This document shows, piece by piece, positions 31,802-41,548 of a DNA stretch of 64,000 nucleotides (position 1 is the stretch's first letter; each line of letters begins with the position of its first letter). A model generated the notes under the pieces. It had not been told where the DNA came from. It ran no database searches and saw only the letters and a program-made list of their open reading frames with translations. The position numbers were made by a program, and so were the translations under genes. The stretch is from assembly GCF_001742305.1 (NCBI RefSeq), contig NZ_MJAT01000033.1, positions 124,001 through 188,000 on the forward strand, written 5' to 3'. The stretch comes from Desulfuribacillus stibiiarsenatis (GTDB taxonomy: Bacteria; Bacillota; Bacilli; Desulfuribacillales; Desulfuribacillaceae).

Positions 31802-33253
31802 TTAGTTGTCCTTCCGCACCAACAGTGAGCAACACTCAACATGACTAGTATGCGGGAACATATCAACTGGCTGGACTTCCTTCGCTTCATACCCACCTTG
31901 CACTAGAATCTGTAAATCCCTCGCTAGCGTACTCGGATTGCAGGATACATAGACAACCCTTTCTGGTTTCATTGCTATAATCGTATCTAATAGCTCTTGC
32001 TCACAGCCTTTTCTTGGTGGGTCGACTACAATTACTTCTGGTAAACTGTTACACTCGTGACCCCGTTCATCTTTATCTGTATCGTTGCTATCACTATTAC
32101 CTAACTTCTTATACAACTGCGGAATCCATTCCTCTGCCTTAGCGACGGCAAACTCTACATTATCAACCCCGTTAATCTCAGCATTGTACCGCGCATCCTC
32201 TATCGCTTCGGGAACAATCTCTACACCATAAACCATCTTTGCCTTTTTCGCTAGAAATAACGTTATCGTCCCAATACCACAATACGCATCGATAACCGTT
32301 TCCTCACCCGTCAATTCAGCATACTCTAGTGCCTTTGCGTACAAAACTTCTGTTTGCACAGGATTCACTTGATAGAAAGATCTGGCTGATATACCGAATC
32401 GAATATCTCCTATGTAATCAAAAATCTTATCTTCCCCGTATAACACTCTAGTTTCATCACCAAATATGACATTGGTCTTCTCTTTATTCACATTCAAGCA
32501 GATACTCTTAATGTTCTGCGACAAGCTCGCAATCTCTTGTACCAATTGCCCTTGATTTGGCAGTGACTTGCCGTTGATTACGAGGACAATCATCACTTCA
32601 TCTGTCTTAAATGCCGTGCGAATGACCACATGACGCAATAAGCCTTTGTGTGTAGATTCGTCATACGCTGTAATCCCATGCTTTTCGGCAAGCTTTCGTA
32701 CTTCTACGACCAATTCATCATTATAGGAATGCTGAATATTGCATGCGTCCATTGGAATAATCTCATGACTTCGAATTGCATAGAATCCACTGACAAGTCC
32801 TGCTTCATTATCGATTGCCGCTCCAATCGGAACTTGCGCCTTGTTACGATAATTCCATGGGTTGTCCATGCCAATCGTCGGATGCACCGTCACATCGGTT
32901 AACTTACCAATCCTTTGCAGGTTATCGATTACAATCTGACGTTTGAATGCAAGTTGCGCCTGGTAGTCCATATGCTGTAACTGACACCCACCACAACGCT
33001 TCGCAATCGTACAAGCAGGCGTTACCCTATTTCCTTCACTGGTTGAGATGATATCCATCAGCTTCGCAACGGCAAACGTCTTCTTCACGAAAATAATCTT
33101 TGCTTCCACTGTTTCCCCAGGGAGCGCCTCAGGAACAAACACGGTAAAATCATTATATTTGCCAATCCCCTGACCTTCATGTCCAAGGGCATGGATAGTA
33201 ATTTCAATGATTTGATTCTTAGCAACGGGAATTACTTGGTTCCTCTTATTCAT
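31802..33253 (-). CDS. rlmD: 23S rRNA (uracil-C5) methyltransferase, RlmD/RlmCD-type
   Basis: Length is about 483 residues with the ATG at 33253 (GGAG 6 nt upstream; the frame opens with TTG at 33265). It has an N-terminal TRAM domain, a 4Fe-4S-cluster cysteine set (CTIAKRCGGCQLQH, about 77-90) and a C-terminal SAM methyltransferase with the catalytic VSCNPSTLARDL (Cys about 437). Such TrmA-family enzymes methylate U747 and U1939 of 23S rRNA; specificity for one or both is not visible. It begins the core-gene block read leftward. Confidence 0.93.
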   Translation of the reverse strand: MNKRNQVIPVAKNQIIEITIHALGHEGQGIGKYNDFTVFVPEALPGETVEAKIIFVKKTFAVAKLMDIISTSEGNRVTPACTIAKRCGGCQLQHMDYQAQLAFKRQIVIDNLQRIGKLTDVTVHPTIGMDNPWNYRNKAQVPIGAAIDNEAGLVSGFYAIRSHEIIPMDACNIQHSYNDELVVEVRKLAEKHGITAYDESTHKGLLRHVVIRTAFKTDEVMIVLVINGKSLPNQGQLVQEIASLSQNIKSICLNVNKEKTNVIFGDETRVLYGEDKIFDYIGDIRFGISARSFYQVNPVQTEVLYAKALEYAELTGEETVIDAYCGIGTITLFLAKKAKMVYGVEIVPEAIEDARYNAEINGVDNVEFAVAKAEEWIPQLYKKLGNSDSNDTDKDERGHECNSLPEVIVVDPPRKGCEQELLDTIIAMKPERVVYVSCNPSTLARDLQILVQGGYEAKEVQPVDMFPHTSHVECCSLLVRKDN

Positions 33254-33289
33254 TTCGTTCTCCAATCCATCACAAGCGCAAACCTTTGC

Positions 33290-33317
33290 TGTGATAGTTT
33301 TCCTGTGATAGTTTTCT
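33290..33317. repeat. Short tandem repeat upstream of rlmD
   Basis: TGTGATAGTTTTC occurs twice in direct succession with one base between. The stretch lies between rlmD and the siroheme protein gene and has no assigned role. Confidence 0.5.
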
Positions 33318-33376
33318 TTGATACATTATATCGAATCTTCCTTAAGAATGAAAACGAAAGAAACGAAAGACAAAAA

Positions 33377-33396
33377 AAGTGCCCTATCGGACACTT
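33377..33396 (-). terminator. Terminator of the siroheme/ferredoxin gene
   Basis: On the reverse strand AAGTGTCC and GGGCACTT form an 8-bp stem with one mismatch around GATA, followed by a run of T. It overlaps the stop codon. Confidence 0.65.
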
Positions 33397-34037
33397 AGAT
33401 ACTCTTGCAACGCTTCGATTCCCGTTCTCTTAATTAAGTCACCAAAGCGTTCGTGCTTAAGCGAGTACTCTTTGAAGTAGGTAATAATCTGCCTTACGAT
33501 ATCCTCTACTTCTTCTCCCTTAACAAAAGGCACAGCTTCTACTGCTAGCTGAGGGTGGCGACCAAGCTTACCTCCGACTAGAATACGATATCCAGTATCA
33601 AGATTCTCAATGGCACTTGTTGGACATACTCGAACACACTCGTCGCATCCAACGCAATGGTCTTGATTGATGACAATTTTCTGATCGATAAAGTCAATAG
33701 CATCCTCTTTGCAAACATTCAAACAACGCATACAAGATATACACTGATCTAAATTCACTTCCACAATTGACCTAGCCATAATCGCTAAATCATTAATTTG
33801 CGGTTTCGAGCAACCATTCGGACAACCAGAGAAAACGATATCAAACACGTGATGATTCGCAATACGTTCTCCAAACTTGTGACGAATGATTTCATCTAAT
33901 TTCATTTCCTCTACAACCCTAGCGATTGATTCTGCCACCAGTGATGTATCCACTACAGCCTTTGGACAACCCTGTATGGCTTTACATTGAGAAACTGCAA
34001 ACCCTATGCGATTGTTAGTAGGATTCTGGCTGTTCAT
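33384..34037 (-). CDS. Siroheme-type sulfite/nitrite reductase domain with 4Fe-4S ferredoxin (AsrC-like half)
   Basis: The start is the ATG at 34037 (AAGGAG 8 nt upstream; the frame opens at 34061), giving 217 residues. C-x5-C (CKAIQGC) and C-x3-C (CPNGC) form the motif that holds siroheme plus a 4Fe-4S cluster in sulfite/nitrite reductases. Two ferredoxin motifs follow (CISCMRCLNVC, CVGCDECVRVC). It resembles the C-terminal part of AsrC or DsrA/B but lacks the N-terminal ferredoxin-like half, so alone it may be a small sulfite-reductase-related protein. Its substrate is unproven. It is monocistronic. Confidence 0.75.
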   Translation of the reverse strand: MNSQNPTNNRIGFAVSQCKAIQGCPKAVVDTSLVAESIARVVEEMKLDEIIRHKFGERIANHHVFDIVFSGCPNGCSKPQINDLAIMARSIVEVNLDQCISCMRCLNVCKEDAIDFIDQKIVINQDHCVGCDECVRVCPTSAIENLDTGYRILVGGKLGRHPQLAVEAVPFVKGEEVEDIVRQIITYFKEYSLKHERFGDLIKRTGIEALQEYLSVR

Positions 34038-34139
34038 GGTACCGCTCCTTACTCGTATCAATAATTCTCATTTTACCACGGTACTTACTGGGATTTCAGT
34101 GGCAAATACCACAATAATTGTTACAATAATGTTAAATTT

Positions 34140-34373
34140 CTACCACTTCTTATGTTCGTAACGTTCTAGAAATCGCATCAGTTGCTCTCGTAGAGTCTGT
34201 ACGCGGATTTTCTCCACCGCTAGGTCCTCTATCCCTTGTAAATCCAATGTATCGAATTTAGCAAGTACTTCTGTTTCAAATTGTTCTTCGCGATGCTCTA
34301 ATTTCTTTATAACATTTCGCAGTCTATGGTAACGGTTTTCTAGGCCTTTTTCCTGCTTAATTATTTTTTCCAT
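34140..34373 (-). CDS. Small charged coiled-coil protein
   Basis: The 77-residue protein is almost fully helical and highly charged (KNVIKKLEHREEQFETEVLAK), with no membrane or metal motif. Its start overlaps the end of the 334-residue gene by 13 nt, suggesting translational coupling and perhaps a complex between the two. No family recognised. Confidence 0.6.
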   Translation of the reverse strand: MEKIIKQEKGLENRYHRLRNVIKKLEHREEQFETEVLAKFDTLDLQGIEDLAVEKIRVQTLREQLMRFLERYEHKKW

Positions 34374-35335
34374 TTTTCGATTAACTGAATTAATTCTTGT
34401 TGAAATTCTAAGTTCGCTTTTTTCTCCTCCATCAATTTATGTATTTCCTCTAGGTTGTTCTCGTGAAAAAATTCCAGTACTTCATTGGACATCTTATCAT
34501 TCCGCTCTTTCAGGATTTCTACCCCTGCGGCTACTTGTTTAATTACTTCGGCAAATACTTCATTGACTTCATTGTTGTGGTTCATGTTGTGTTCCCCCTC
34601 ATAATTCACTATAGTCTCTAGTTCTTGTTTAAGTACATCTTCTTGTCTATTTTCATTTTCATTATTTTCTTCATTATTTTCTTCATTGTTATCAGTATGC
34701 TCATTATTATTTTCACTGTTTTCATTATTTACATGCTCATGTAGGACGACCTTGCCATTCTCAAACACTTCAAATCGTAGATCTACCTCAGGAATCCAAA
34801 GCTTCTTCGGATGACCCTTCTCCTGAATTTGCGACGCCATGATTTGATAAATATAATTTGAGCTTGTTTCTAACCGCTGTTCTTGAATTAGGTACTGATA
34901 AATTTCATCGTTGGCAATTTCCCATTCTGCTAGTAACCAGCGATCCATATCATATATTTGAACAAAACGAACATCCTCGTCCATATGTAATTGACGTTCT
35001 ATTTGGGCGATTGGTGTCTTTGTTTTTTTGGATACCTGTTTAATAATCTTATCTAGCGATTGCGGCTTCCCTATTTGCAGCAAAAATTCATAGGCAATAT
35101 TATTCATCTGCAATGAAAACTGTTTCAGTCTTATCACATCTTGTTCCATGATAAATGGTGTACTGCTTTCTAGTAAAACAGCATCTACTAAATCTCTAGC
35201 GCCCATATAATATACAGAGTGGAAATAATCATCATATGGTTCGAGCAGTTGATATAATTCCGATTTGCTAACTTCTTTTTCTTGCACCATGAGGAACCTT
35301 TTTAAAAAACTCAATGGCGTGTAAACTGGTTGCAA
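34361..35335 (-). CDS. Unrecognised protein with Asn/Glu-rich linker
   Basis: The frame opens at GTG 35365, but the TTG at 35335 follows GGGGGAG by 6 nt and is the likelier start (about 324 residues). An alpha-helical N-terminal domain (to about 200) is joined by a low-complexity tract rich in Asn and Glu (about 203-235, DNA 34636-34730) to a helical C-terminus. No catalytic motif, signal or membrane helix is seen. It overlaps the small coiled-coil gene. Function not known. Confidence 0.6.
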   Translation of the reverse strand: MQPVYTPLSFLKRFLMVQEKEVSKSELYQLLEPYDDYFHSVYYMGARDLVDAVLLESSTPFIMEQDVIRLKQFSLQMNNIAYEFLLQIGKPQSLDKIIKQVSKKTKTPIAQIERQLHMDEDVRFVQIYDMDRWLLAEWEIANDEIYQYLIQEQRLETSSNYIYQIMASQIQEKGHPKKLWIPEVDLRFEVFENGKVVLHEHVNNENSENNNEHTDNNEENNEENNENENRQEDVLKQELETIVNYEGEHNMNHNNEVNEVFAEVIKQVAAGVEILKERNDKMSNEVLEFFHENNLEEIHKLMEEKKANLEFQQELIQLIEKWKK

Positions 35336-35422
35336 AAGTATCTCCCCCTTGAAGCTTGTTGGCACCTTCTTAACATATTACTTGGATTCAAGTCATTTGA
35401 CAAGGATAATTCGGTACTAAAA

Positions 35423-35463
35423 AACGGCTTTTATCAAAGGATTATTCCTTGAACAAAGCCGTT
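35423..35463 (-). terminator. Terminator of the UPF0145 gene pair
   Basis: AACGGCTTT (35423-35431) and AAAGCCGTT (35455-35463) form a 9-bp stem with a nested hairpin in the loop; the reverse-strand tail is T-rich. Confidence 0.75.
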
Positions 35464-35469
35464 ACTTGA

Positions 35470-35793
35470 TTAAACTTCATCTTCTACAACGAGCGCCGTA
35501 CCATAGACGAGTATTTCTGCTGCCCCTTGCGCAATTTGTGCGTTCATAAAGCGCAGATTCACAATAGCATTCGCACCACGGGCCTCAGCTTCTGCGACCA
35601 TACGCTGCACAGCACGTTTACGAGCGTCATCCATGAGATTAGTATACTCTTTAATTTCGCCACCTACAATGTTTCTTAAGCCTGCAATGATATCCTGCCC
35701 AATGTGTCGCGCTTGAATCGTACTGCCCTTCACATAACCAATTGTACGAACAATTTTCTTCCCTGGAATTGTCTCAGTATTGACTAGAATCAT
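35470..35793 (-). CDS. UPF0145/YbjQ-family protein
   Basis: The 107-residue protein has the family core: start motif VNTETIPGKKIVRTIGYVKG, the AGLRNIVGGEIKEYT region and the conserved ARGANAIVNLRF near residue 80. Proteins of this family form pentameric beta-barrels and are thought to bind metal or nucleotide; the role is unsettled. It overlaps the upstream two-helix membrane protein by 20 nt, so the two are probably an operon. Confidence 0.9.
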   Translation of the reverse strand: MILVNTETIPGKKIVRTIGYVKGSTIQARHIGQDIIAGLRNIVGGEIKEYTNLMDDARKRAVQRMVAEAEARGANAIVNLRFMNAQIAQGAAEILVYGTALVVEDEV

Positions 35794-35989
35794 CTGTACC
35801 TTCCTTTCGTCGTTCCTTCATTCTCTCAATGAGTAGACTACCTAAAATTACTACAACTCCTACTGCACCAACAATTATGTAAATCCCTGGATTCTTGTAA
35901 TCACCAAAAAACGTGGCAATACTGCTACCAATCACCCCAAGAAATCCAAATGCAATTAACAACATACCCAGACAATGTATAGGATTCAA
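35774..35989 (-). CDS. Small two-helix membrane protein
   Basis: The 71-residue protein has two hydrophobic helices (about 3-25 and 35-53) separated by GDYKNP and ends in a charged tail (ERMKERRKEGTDDS). No family recognised. It is co-transcribed with the UPF0145 gene, which suggests a membrane anchor or partner for it. 35990-36115 has no gene. Confidence 0.65.
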   Translation of the reverse strand: MNPIHCLGMLLIAFGFLGVIGSSIATFFGDYKNPGIYIIVGAVGVVVILGSLLIERMKERRKEGTDDSSQY

Positions 35990-36115
35990 AAATCATCACC
36001 GCCCATAACATTATTTACTATTATATCATTAATTATGAGCATTTATGAAAATTAAGGAAAATTTAATTTAATCGTGTACAGAAAAACGCGAAAAAAAAAA
36101 TACAAGCAAAAAATA

Positions 36116-36137
36116 AGAGAGCAGTCACCTGCTCTCT
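36116..36137 (-). terminator. Terminator of gatCAB
   Basis: AGAGAGCAG (36116-36124) and CTGCTCTCT (36129-36137) with a 4-nt loop, followed on the reverse strand by a T-rich stretch. Confidence 0.85.
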
Positions 36138-36173
36138 ATCTACATAGCTATTTTACATAACTATTTTGCAAAA

Positions 36174-37610
36174 CTATAGCTTCTTCAATTCTGTTATGAT
36201 CAGTTCATTGACTAATTGAGGGTTTGCTTTTCCTTTGGTCTCTTTCATGACTTGCCCTACGAAGAATCCAACAGCACGCTCTTTACCATTCTTGAAATCT
36301 TCTACCGATTGTGGACTAGACTCGATTGCTTTTTTTACGATAGCAAGGATTGCACCTTCGTCGCTAATTTGCTCTAAGCCCTTTTCTTTTACAATCGTTT
36401 GTGGATCTTTGCCTGTTTCCAGAATTTCTTGGAAGACTGTCTTAGCTATCTTTGTGCTGATCGTACCAGCTTCAATTAAGCTCACCATCTTGCCTAGATT
36501 CGCTGGATCAAGGGTAAGATTCTTAAATTCAATATTGTTAGCGTTCATATAGCCAAGTAAGTCACCTTGCAGCCAGTTGGCAGCACTCTTGGCATCCTTA
36601 CAATGCTCCATCGTCTTTTCGAAGAACTCTGCCAGCTCTCTTGATGAAGTGATAACACTTGCATCATAAGCAGATAGCCCATGTTCCGCCATATAACGTT
36701 CCTTACGTTTATCTGGAAGCTCAGGGATTGTTGCTTGAATCTGCGCAATCCACTCATCATCGATTTCTAGTTTTACTAGGTCTGGTTCAGGGAAATAGCG
36801 ATAGTCATGGGCTTGCTCTTTGCTTCTCATCGAGATGGTTTTGCCTGCTGCATCATCCCAGCGGCGAGTCTCTTGAATGACCTTCTCACCTTCACGCAGA
36901 ACCTGCGCTTGGCGTTTCTCTTCATACTCAAGGCCCTTCTGAACACCTTTAAAGCTATTCATGTTCTTCAGCTCAGCTTTTGTACCGAGTTCCTGTTGGC
37001 CTATAGGGCGCAAGCTGATATTCGCATCGCAACGAAGACTGCCCTCTTCCATCTTCACGTCTGATACATCTGTATACTGGATAATTGCCTTTAGCTTCTC
37101 CAAGTATAATCGTGCTTCTTCTGGAGAACGAAGATCAGGCTCTGATACGATTTCAATCAACGGTGTTCCTACACGGTTATAGTCTACTAAAGAGCTACTA
37201 CCATCGGCCGAGTGGATTAGTTTACCTGCGTCTTCTTCTAAGTGAACACGGGTAATTCCAATGCGCTTTTTCTCGCCGTTTGGCAGATCAATATCAATAT
37301 ATCCATGCTCGCCGATTGGCTTATCGTATTGCGAAATCTGATACGCCTTTGGAAGATCTGGATAGAAATAGTTCTTACGGTCAAACTTACTCTGCTGGTT
37401 GATTCTGCAATTTAGCGCCAAAGATGCTTTGATTGCATATGTCACTGCTTGTTCATTAAGCACCGGCAGAACCCCTGGTTGTCCCAAACAAACTGGGCAA
37501 GTATGTGAATTCGGTGGAGCACCGAAGGCTGTTGAACAACCGCAAAAGATTTTCGTATTGGTGTGCATTTCTACGTGGACTTCTAATCCTATGACTGTTT
37601 CAAAGTTCAA
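36174..37610 (-). CDS. gatB: Asp/Glu-tRNA amidotransferase subunit B
   Basis: The TTG at 37610 (AGGAGG 8 nt upstream) gives the typical start [15 protein letters not shown] and about 478 residues. Contents are the GatB catalytic core (ATP-dependent transamidation, [22 protein letters not shown]) and a C-terminal YqeY-like tRNA-binding domain. GatCAB amidates Asp-tRNA-Asn and Glu-tRNA-Gln in the cytoplasm. It is last in gatC-gatA-gatB, with 12 nt to gatA, and ends before a strong terminator. Confidence 0.98.
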   Translation of the reverse strand: MNFETVIGLEVHVEMHTNTKIFCGCSTAFGAPPNSHTCPVCLGQPGVLPVLNEQAVTYAIKASLALNCRINQQSKFDRKNYFYPDLPKAYQISQYDKPIGEHGYIDIDLPNGEKKRIGITRVHLEEDAGKLIHSADGSSSLVDYNRVGTPLIEIVSEPDLRSPEEARLYLEKLKAIIQYTDVSDVKMEEGSLRCDANISLRPIGQQELGTKAELKNMNSFKGVQKGLEYEEKRQAQVLREGEKVIQETRRWDDAAGKTISMRSKEQAHDYRYFPEPDLVKLEIDDEWIAQIQATIPELPDKRKERYMAEHGLSAYDASVITSSRELAEFFEKTMEHCKDAKSAANWLQGDLLGYMNANNIEFKNLTLDPANLGKMVSLIEAGTISTKIAKTVFQEILETGKDPQTIVKEKGLEQISDEGAILAIVKKAIESSPQSVEDFKNGKERAVGFFVGQVMKETKGKANPQLVNELIITELKKL

Positions 37611-37622
37611 TTTCTCCACCTC

Positions 37623-39089
37623 CTAAAGAACTGGTCTTTGCTTATAGAACTGTGTTGCTTGCTCATAAGCATAAGACGCTTGTAATATCGTAGATTCAGC
37701 AAACGCTTTACCAATCAATTGTAATCCGACTGGTAGACCGTCAACAAACCCACATGGAATGCTAATCGCAGGTAAGCCTGCTAGGTTAATTGGAATCGTG
37801 CAAATATCATTTAAGTACATTGTCAGTGGATCCGCCGTTTTCTCACCAATTTTAAATGCTGTCGTTGGTGCCGTTGGTCCGACAATTAGGTCATACTTCT
37901 CAAATACTTTATCGAAGTCTTGCTTAATTAATGTTCTTACTTTCTGTGCTTTTAAATAGTACGCATCGTAGTAACCAGAGCTTAAGGCATATGTACCTAC
38001 CATGATTCTACGCTTTACCTCTTCACCGAAGCCTTGGCTACGGGTTTTCTTATACATATCTAGTAAATCCTTCGCACCATCAGCACGAATTCCGTATTTC
38101 ACACCATCATAACGAGCTAGATTAGAAGACGCCTCTGCAGGAGCTATCAGATAATAGCTTGCTAGGGCGTACTCTGTATGCGGAAGGGACACTTCTTCAA
38201 TTTCCGCACCAAGGGCTGCTAATTGGTCAATTGCCTTCTGAATTACTGCGCGTACCTGAGGGTCAATTCCTTCCCCCATGTATTCTTTAGCAACAGCGAT
38301 CTTTAGTCCCTTAATATCACCTGTTAATGCGTCTCTATAGTTAGGCACAGTAACATCAGCAGAAGTAGAATCTTGCTCATCATACCCTGCAATCGCTTGT
38401 AGTACATCTGCGGTATCCTCTACGTTTCTTGTTAAAGGACCGATTTGGTCTAGAGAAGATGCATAAGCTACGAGTCCAAAGCGTGACACAAGTCCATACG
38501 TAGGCTTTAACCCTACTACGCCACAATAAGCTGCTGGTTGACGAATCGATCCACCTGTATCAGATCCTAAAGCGAATACAACCTGTCCTGCAGCAACGCT
38601 TGCCGCCGAACCACCGCTAGAACCTCCCGGCACATAATCGAGATTCCATGGATTTCTCGTAATCTGGTAAGCAGAATTCTCTGTTGAGCTGCCCATTGCG
38701 AACTCGTCCATATTTAACTTACCCATAGGAACTGCACCTGCTGCATGTAAACGTTTCATTACCGTTGCACTATATGGCGGAATGTATCCTTCTAAGATTC
38801 TACTACCACAAGTTGTCGGCATCCCCATTGTGCAGATATTATCTTTAATCCCTGCAGGGATACCTGCCAGAATTGGAAGATCTTCCGCATCTTCTAGTTC
38901 CGTAATCTCTTGCTCTATTTGCTGTGCTCTTTTCGGAGCTTTCTCTTGATTTAATGCTAGAAATGCCTGTACTTTATTATCTGTTGCCTCGATGCGCCCA
39001 AATGATTCTTGCACAAGTTCTGAAACCTTTATTTCTTTATTTTTAAGTAAACTATGTATCTGACTAATGCTATTTTCTAAAATTGACAC
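37623..39089 (-). CDS. gatA: Asp/Glu-tRNA amidotransferase subunit A
   Basis: This is a 488-residue amidase-signature enzyme. The catalytic Lys is in GIPAGIKDN (Lys about 84), and the serines are in [15 protein letters not shown] and [13 protein letters not shown] (Ser about 158 and 182). It hydrolyses glutamine to supply ammonia to GatB. GTG start behind GGAGGG. It sits in the middle of the gatCAB operon. Confidence 0.98.
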   Translation of the reverse strand: MSILENSISQIHSLLKNKEIKVSELVQESFGRIEATDNKVQAFLALNQEKAPKRAQQIEQEITELEDAEDLPILAGIPAGIKDNICTMGMPTTCGSRILEGYIPPYSATVMKRLHAAGAVPMGKLNMDEFAMGSSTENSAYQITRNPWNLDYVPGGSSGGSAASVAAGQVVFALGSDTGGSIRQPAAYCGVVGLKPTYGLVSRFGLVAYASSLDQIGPLTRNVEDTADVLQAIAGYDEQDSTSADVTVPNYRDALTGDIKGLKIAVAKEYMGEGIDPQVRAVIQKAIDQLAALGAEIEEVSLPHTEYALASYYLIAPAEASSNLARYDGVKYGIRADGAKDLLDMYKKTRSQGFGEEVKRRIMVGTYALSSGYYDAYYLKAQKVRTLIKQDFDKVFEKYDLIVGPTAPTTAFKIGEKTADPLTMYLNDICTIPINLAGLPAISIPCGFVDGLPVGLQLIGKAFAESTILQASYAYEQATQFYKQRPVL

Positions 39090-39105
39090 AAGCTTGTCCC
39101 TCCTA

Positions 39106-39393
39106 CTACTCTATGATTGGCGGTACTTTAAAGTGTCCGTCCTCGTTACTTGGCGCATTACGAAGTGCCTCTTCTCTAGGTAAAGAAGGAACTACTTCAT
39201 CTTTTCGCATAACATTCTTTATATCTAGTACGTGACTTGTTGGTTCCACATCGTCAGTAGAAAGCTCATTAATCTTCTCTGCTAAATGTAAGATAGAATT
39301 CAACTGCCCCGTAAATTTCTCCTGCTCTTGCTCAGAAAGCTGTAATCTTGCCAGATTTGCTACGTGTTCTACCTCTTTGATCGTAATACTCAA
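39106..39393 (-). CDS. gatC: Asp/Glu-tRNA amidotransferase subunit C
   Basis: The protein is about 95 residues from the TTG at 39393 (AGGAGG 8 nt upstream; the frame opens at 39402). The family motifs [19 protein letters not shown] and [17 protein letters not shown] are present. GatC is the linker subunit that holds GatA and GatB together. It is the first gene of the operon, and its promoter is at 39451-39480. Confidence 0.97.
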   Translation of the reverse strand: MSITIKEVEHVANLARLQLSEQEQEKFTGQLNSILHLAEKINELSTDDVEPTSHVLDIKNVMRKDEVVPSLPREEALRNAPSNEDGHFKVPPIIE

Positions 39394-39450
39394 AGATTCC
39401 ACCTCCTAAAGGATACGCTCATATGTATGAAAACTTAAAATCATTGAATT

Positions 39451-39480
39451 ATTATATCATATAGCTGATTTTAAAGACAA
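39451..39480 (-). promoter_or_regulatory. Promoter of gatCAB
   Basis: On the reverse strand TTGTCT (39480-39475), an 18-bp spacer and TATAAT (39456-39451). Transcription start is near 39444. Confidence 0.6.
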
Positions 39481-39658
39481 ATATTAGATTTTGTCGTTGA
39501 CGATGATTATCAATAATGATATTATAATAACTTTTTAGAAAAATTTTTTTGAAATTTTCTTCACAATGTTCGTGAAGATTTGAATAATCCCCCGTAACCT
39601 CTGATATCATAGTAACCATCCAAAATCCGTCTGTGAATCTCGACTAAATTGCTAGCGA

Positions 39659-39687
39659 TTGACAAGACTTTTTTTATCCGTTATATT
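39659..39687 (+). promoter_or_regulatory. Strong promoter of the ferredoxin gene
   Basis: Perfect TTGACA (39659-39664) and TATATT (39682-39687) with 17 bp between them, 51 bp before the ferredoxin ATG. Confidence 0.7.
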
Positions 39688-39738
39688 TTAGACAAGTTTA
39701 CTACACTTTAGAGAAAAAATTTGAGGAGGAACTTACAT

Positions 39739-39909
39739 ATGGCATATTTAATTAGTGAAGATTGCATTAACTGCGGAGCTTGCGTAGATAGCTGCCCTGT
39801 AGACGCTATTTCTGAAGGCGCATCAATCCACGAGATCAAAGCTGATGTTTGCATCGATTGCGGAGCTTGCAACGACGTTTGCCCAGTAGACGCTCCAAAC
39901 CCTGCATAA
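39739..39909 (+). CDS. 2[4Fe-4S] ferredoxin
   Basis: The 56-residue protein starts at ATG 39739 (GAGGAGGAAC 7 nt upstream; the frame also opens at TTG 39721). Two clostridial-type cluster motifs, CINCGACVDSCP (9-20) and CIDCGACNDVCP, give eight cysteines for two 4Fe-4S clusters. It is a low-potential cytoplasmic electron carrier, as in anaerobes. Monocistronic, with its own strong promoter and terminator. Confidence 0.95.
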   Translation: MAYLISEDCINCGACVDSCPVDAISEGASIHEIKADVCIDCGACNDVCPVDAPNPA

Positions 39910-39926
39910 TTGAAATTTGCACAGTA

Positions 39927-39954
39927 AAGCACTGTTTCTTAGGAAACAGTGCTT
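39927..39954. terminator. Terminator between ferredoxin and phosphatase-superfamily genes
   Basis: AAGCACTGTTTC (39927-39938) with its complement (39943-39954) around TTAG, then six T. The reverse strand also has an A-rich flank. Confidence 0.9.
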
Positions 39955-39960
39955 TTTTAC

Positions 39961-41442
39961 TTAGTGGATTAAATCTAGAATAAACTTTTTTAAATCTACA
40001 ATCCGTGGATATTTCGGCTTCTTATCCGTTCCGCCAATAATAATCGGAATTTCAGAATCTTGGCGATGAAGAGATCCATGGCTACCGCCACCATTATGGT
40101 TCGCGCTCCCTTGGGATTGGAACTCATAGCCCGGCTTCGCTGTTACGACAAGTACGTCTTGTGTACGTTGTCCGAAAAACGCGGCTTGTAATCTCTTGAG
40201 GGCATCAGGGTAGTCGTCGTAGTCGATACGATTATCTTTCACATGTAGGTCTAATACCTGATAATCTCCTGAGATGTTCCACGTTTGATTATACGGATCT
40301 GTATAATCTCCTGTTTCACTATACACAAGTTTTAAGTCTTTCTTCTTATTAGAGTCGTGATCTCTTTTCTCTACGGTGATTTGTTGGTTGTTACGATGGG
40401 CAACAAAGTCAATGCGCGAATCTGCTAATAGAGCTTCCATGATTTTGTCCTTTTTCATTCGGAAGAAATATAAGTAGGTCAACCGCTCATTATTACAAAT
40501 CACTACATCCATCGTAGCTGAATCAATGGGCTTGCGCAGGTTATGGATTGTTAAATCGCTAAGGATTTCTGGCAGCGGGATTTGCCCTATTCCCTCTTTC
40601 ACATCTGTCTGTCCATGATCGCTGAGAATAATCCAAATCGTCTCTTCCATGGCCTTTTCTGGGCCGCCTAAAGCGTCTAACAGCTGCCCAATTTTCTTGT
40701 CGATTTTCTGAATCGAATCAATGGCAAATTTCGTCCCTTTTTTATGTACCGCTTGGTCTAAATCCGGGAAGTACATCATCGTGAAGTCTGGCAGTTGCTT
40801 CTGTCTTACGATTTCTTGAAATACTTCAATCGTATATTCGTCATTTAAGCCATATCGCTTAAATACTGATGATGGTGCATTAATATCGTATGGTTTGTTG
40901 AGTTCTCCCTTGACTAGCTTACCCACCGTTAGTATATTAGGGCCTTTTACCTTTTTATTATTCAATTGAAATTTCGTCATGAGGTTTAATAGAAACGGCA
41001 TCTTCATTGTGTGTTCTGACTTGCCGCGATATACGCCGAAATTTATGTTACCTGTGGTTAACCCTCTCTTTTCTAAATCTTCATAAATTGTCGTTACTTT
41101 CTTGCTTAAATGCTTGCTATGCAAGTCATGAATTACGTCTTGTAAGACCTGCTTGAACCCTAGACGCCAGGTAATGCCAAAGCTACTTCCATAGTCGACA
41201 ATACGGTTCTCTTTGGGGTTATACCACATAAGGCCTGGCACATGGTGCTCATCGGGGTAACAACCTGTGATGATAGACGAATCAACAACGCACGACATGG
41301 TCGGCAATAATGTGACTCCTCGTTTAATAAAAGTTCCCGTTTCTGCAATGGCAGACATATTTGGCACTTCGCCACGTTCCATCGCTTTCTCTAATGGCCC
41401 TGGCAATAGTGAGTCTACAAGTAAAAGGATAACTTTTTTCAT
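39961..41442 (-). CDS. Alkaline phosphatase superfamily protein (type I phosphodiesterase/nucleotide pyrophosphatase-like)
   Basis: The 493-residue protein carries the two-metal motifs of the superfamily: VDSLLPGPLEK start, the Thr/Cys nucleophile region TLLPTMSC (about 42-49), ILSDHGQTDV (about 273) and a histidine pair near SHGSLHRQDSEIP. It lacks a signal peptide, so it is probably cytoplasmic. It would hydrolyse a phosphodiester or phosphomonoester, substrate unknown. RBS AGGAGG precedes ATG. Confidence 0.88.
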   Translation of the reverse strand: MKKVILLLVDSLLPGPLEKAMERGEVPNMSAIAETGTFIKRGVTLLPTMSCVVDSSIITGCYPDEHHVPGLMWYNPKENRIVDYGSSFGITWRLGFKQVLQDVIHDLHSKHLSKKVTTIYEDLEKRGLTTGNINFGVYRGKSEHTMKMPFLLNLMTKFQLNNKKVKGPNILTVGKLVKGELNKPYDINAPSSVFKRYGLNDEYTIEVFQEIVRQKQLPDFTMMYFPDLDQAVHKKGTKFAIDSIQKIDKKIGQLLDALGGPEKAMEETIWIILSDHGQTDVKEGIGQIPLPEILSDLTIHNLRKPIDSATMDVVICNNERLTYLYFFRMKKDKIMEALLADSRIDFVAHRNNQQITVEKRDHDSNKKKDLKLVYSETGDYTDPYNQTWNISGDYQVLDLHVKDNRIDYDDYPDALKRLQAAFFGQRTQDVLVVTAKPGYEFQSQGSANHNGGGSHGSLHRQDSEIPIIIGGTDKKPKYPRIVDLKKFILDLIH

Positions 41443-41548
41443 ATGTGCCTCCTTATAAAAGCTAATCTGGCTTTAAAAAAACTTCAGAGATTTGCAATAT
41501 TACGAATCGTCCAATAAAATCGGAAACATTTTACGGATATCAGTAGAA

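Noticed and set aside
34636-34740. The Asn/Glu tract DNA repeats as a CRISPR array
   Set aside because: Units are short, irregular and inside a reading frame; there are no spacers of constant length. No CRISPR-like array was seen anywhere in the window.
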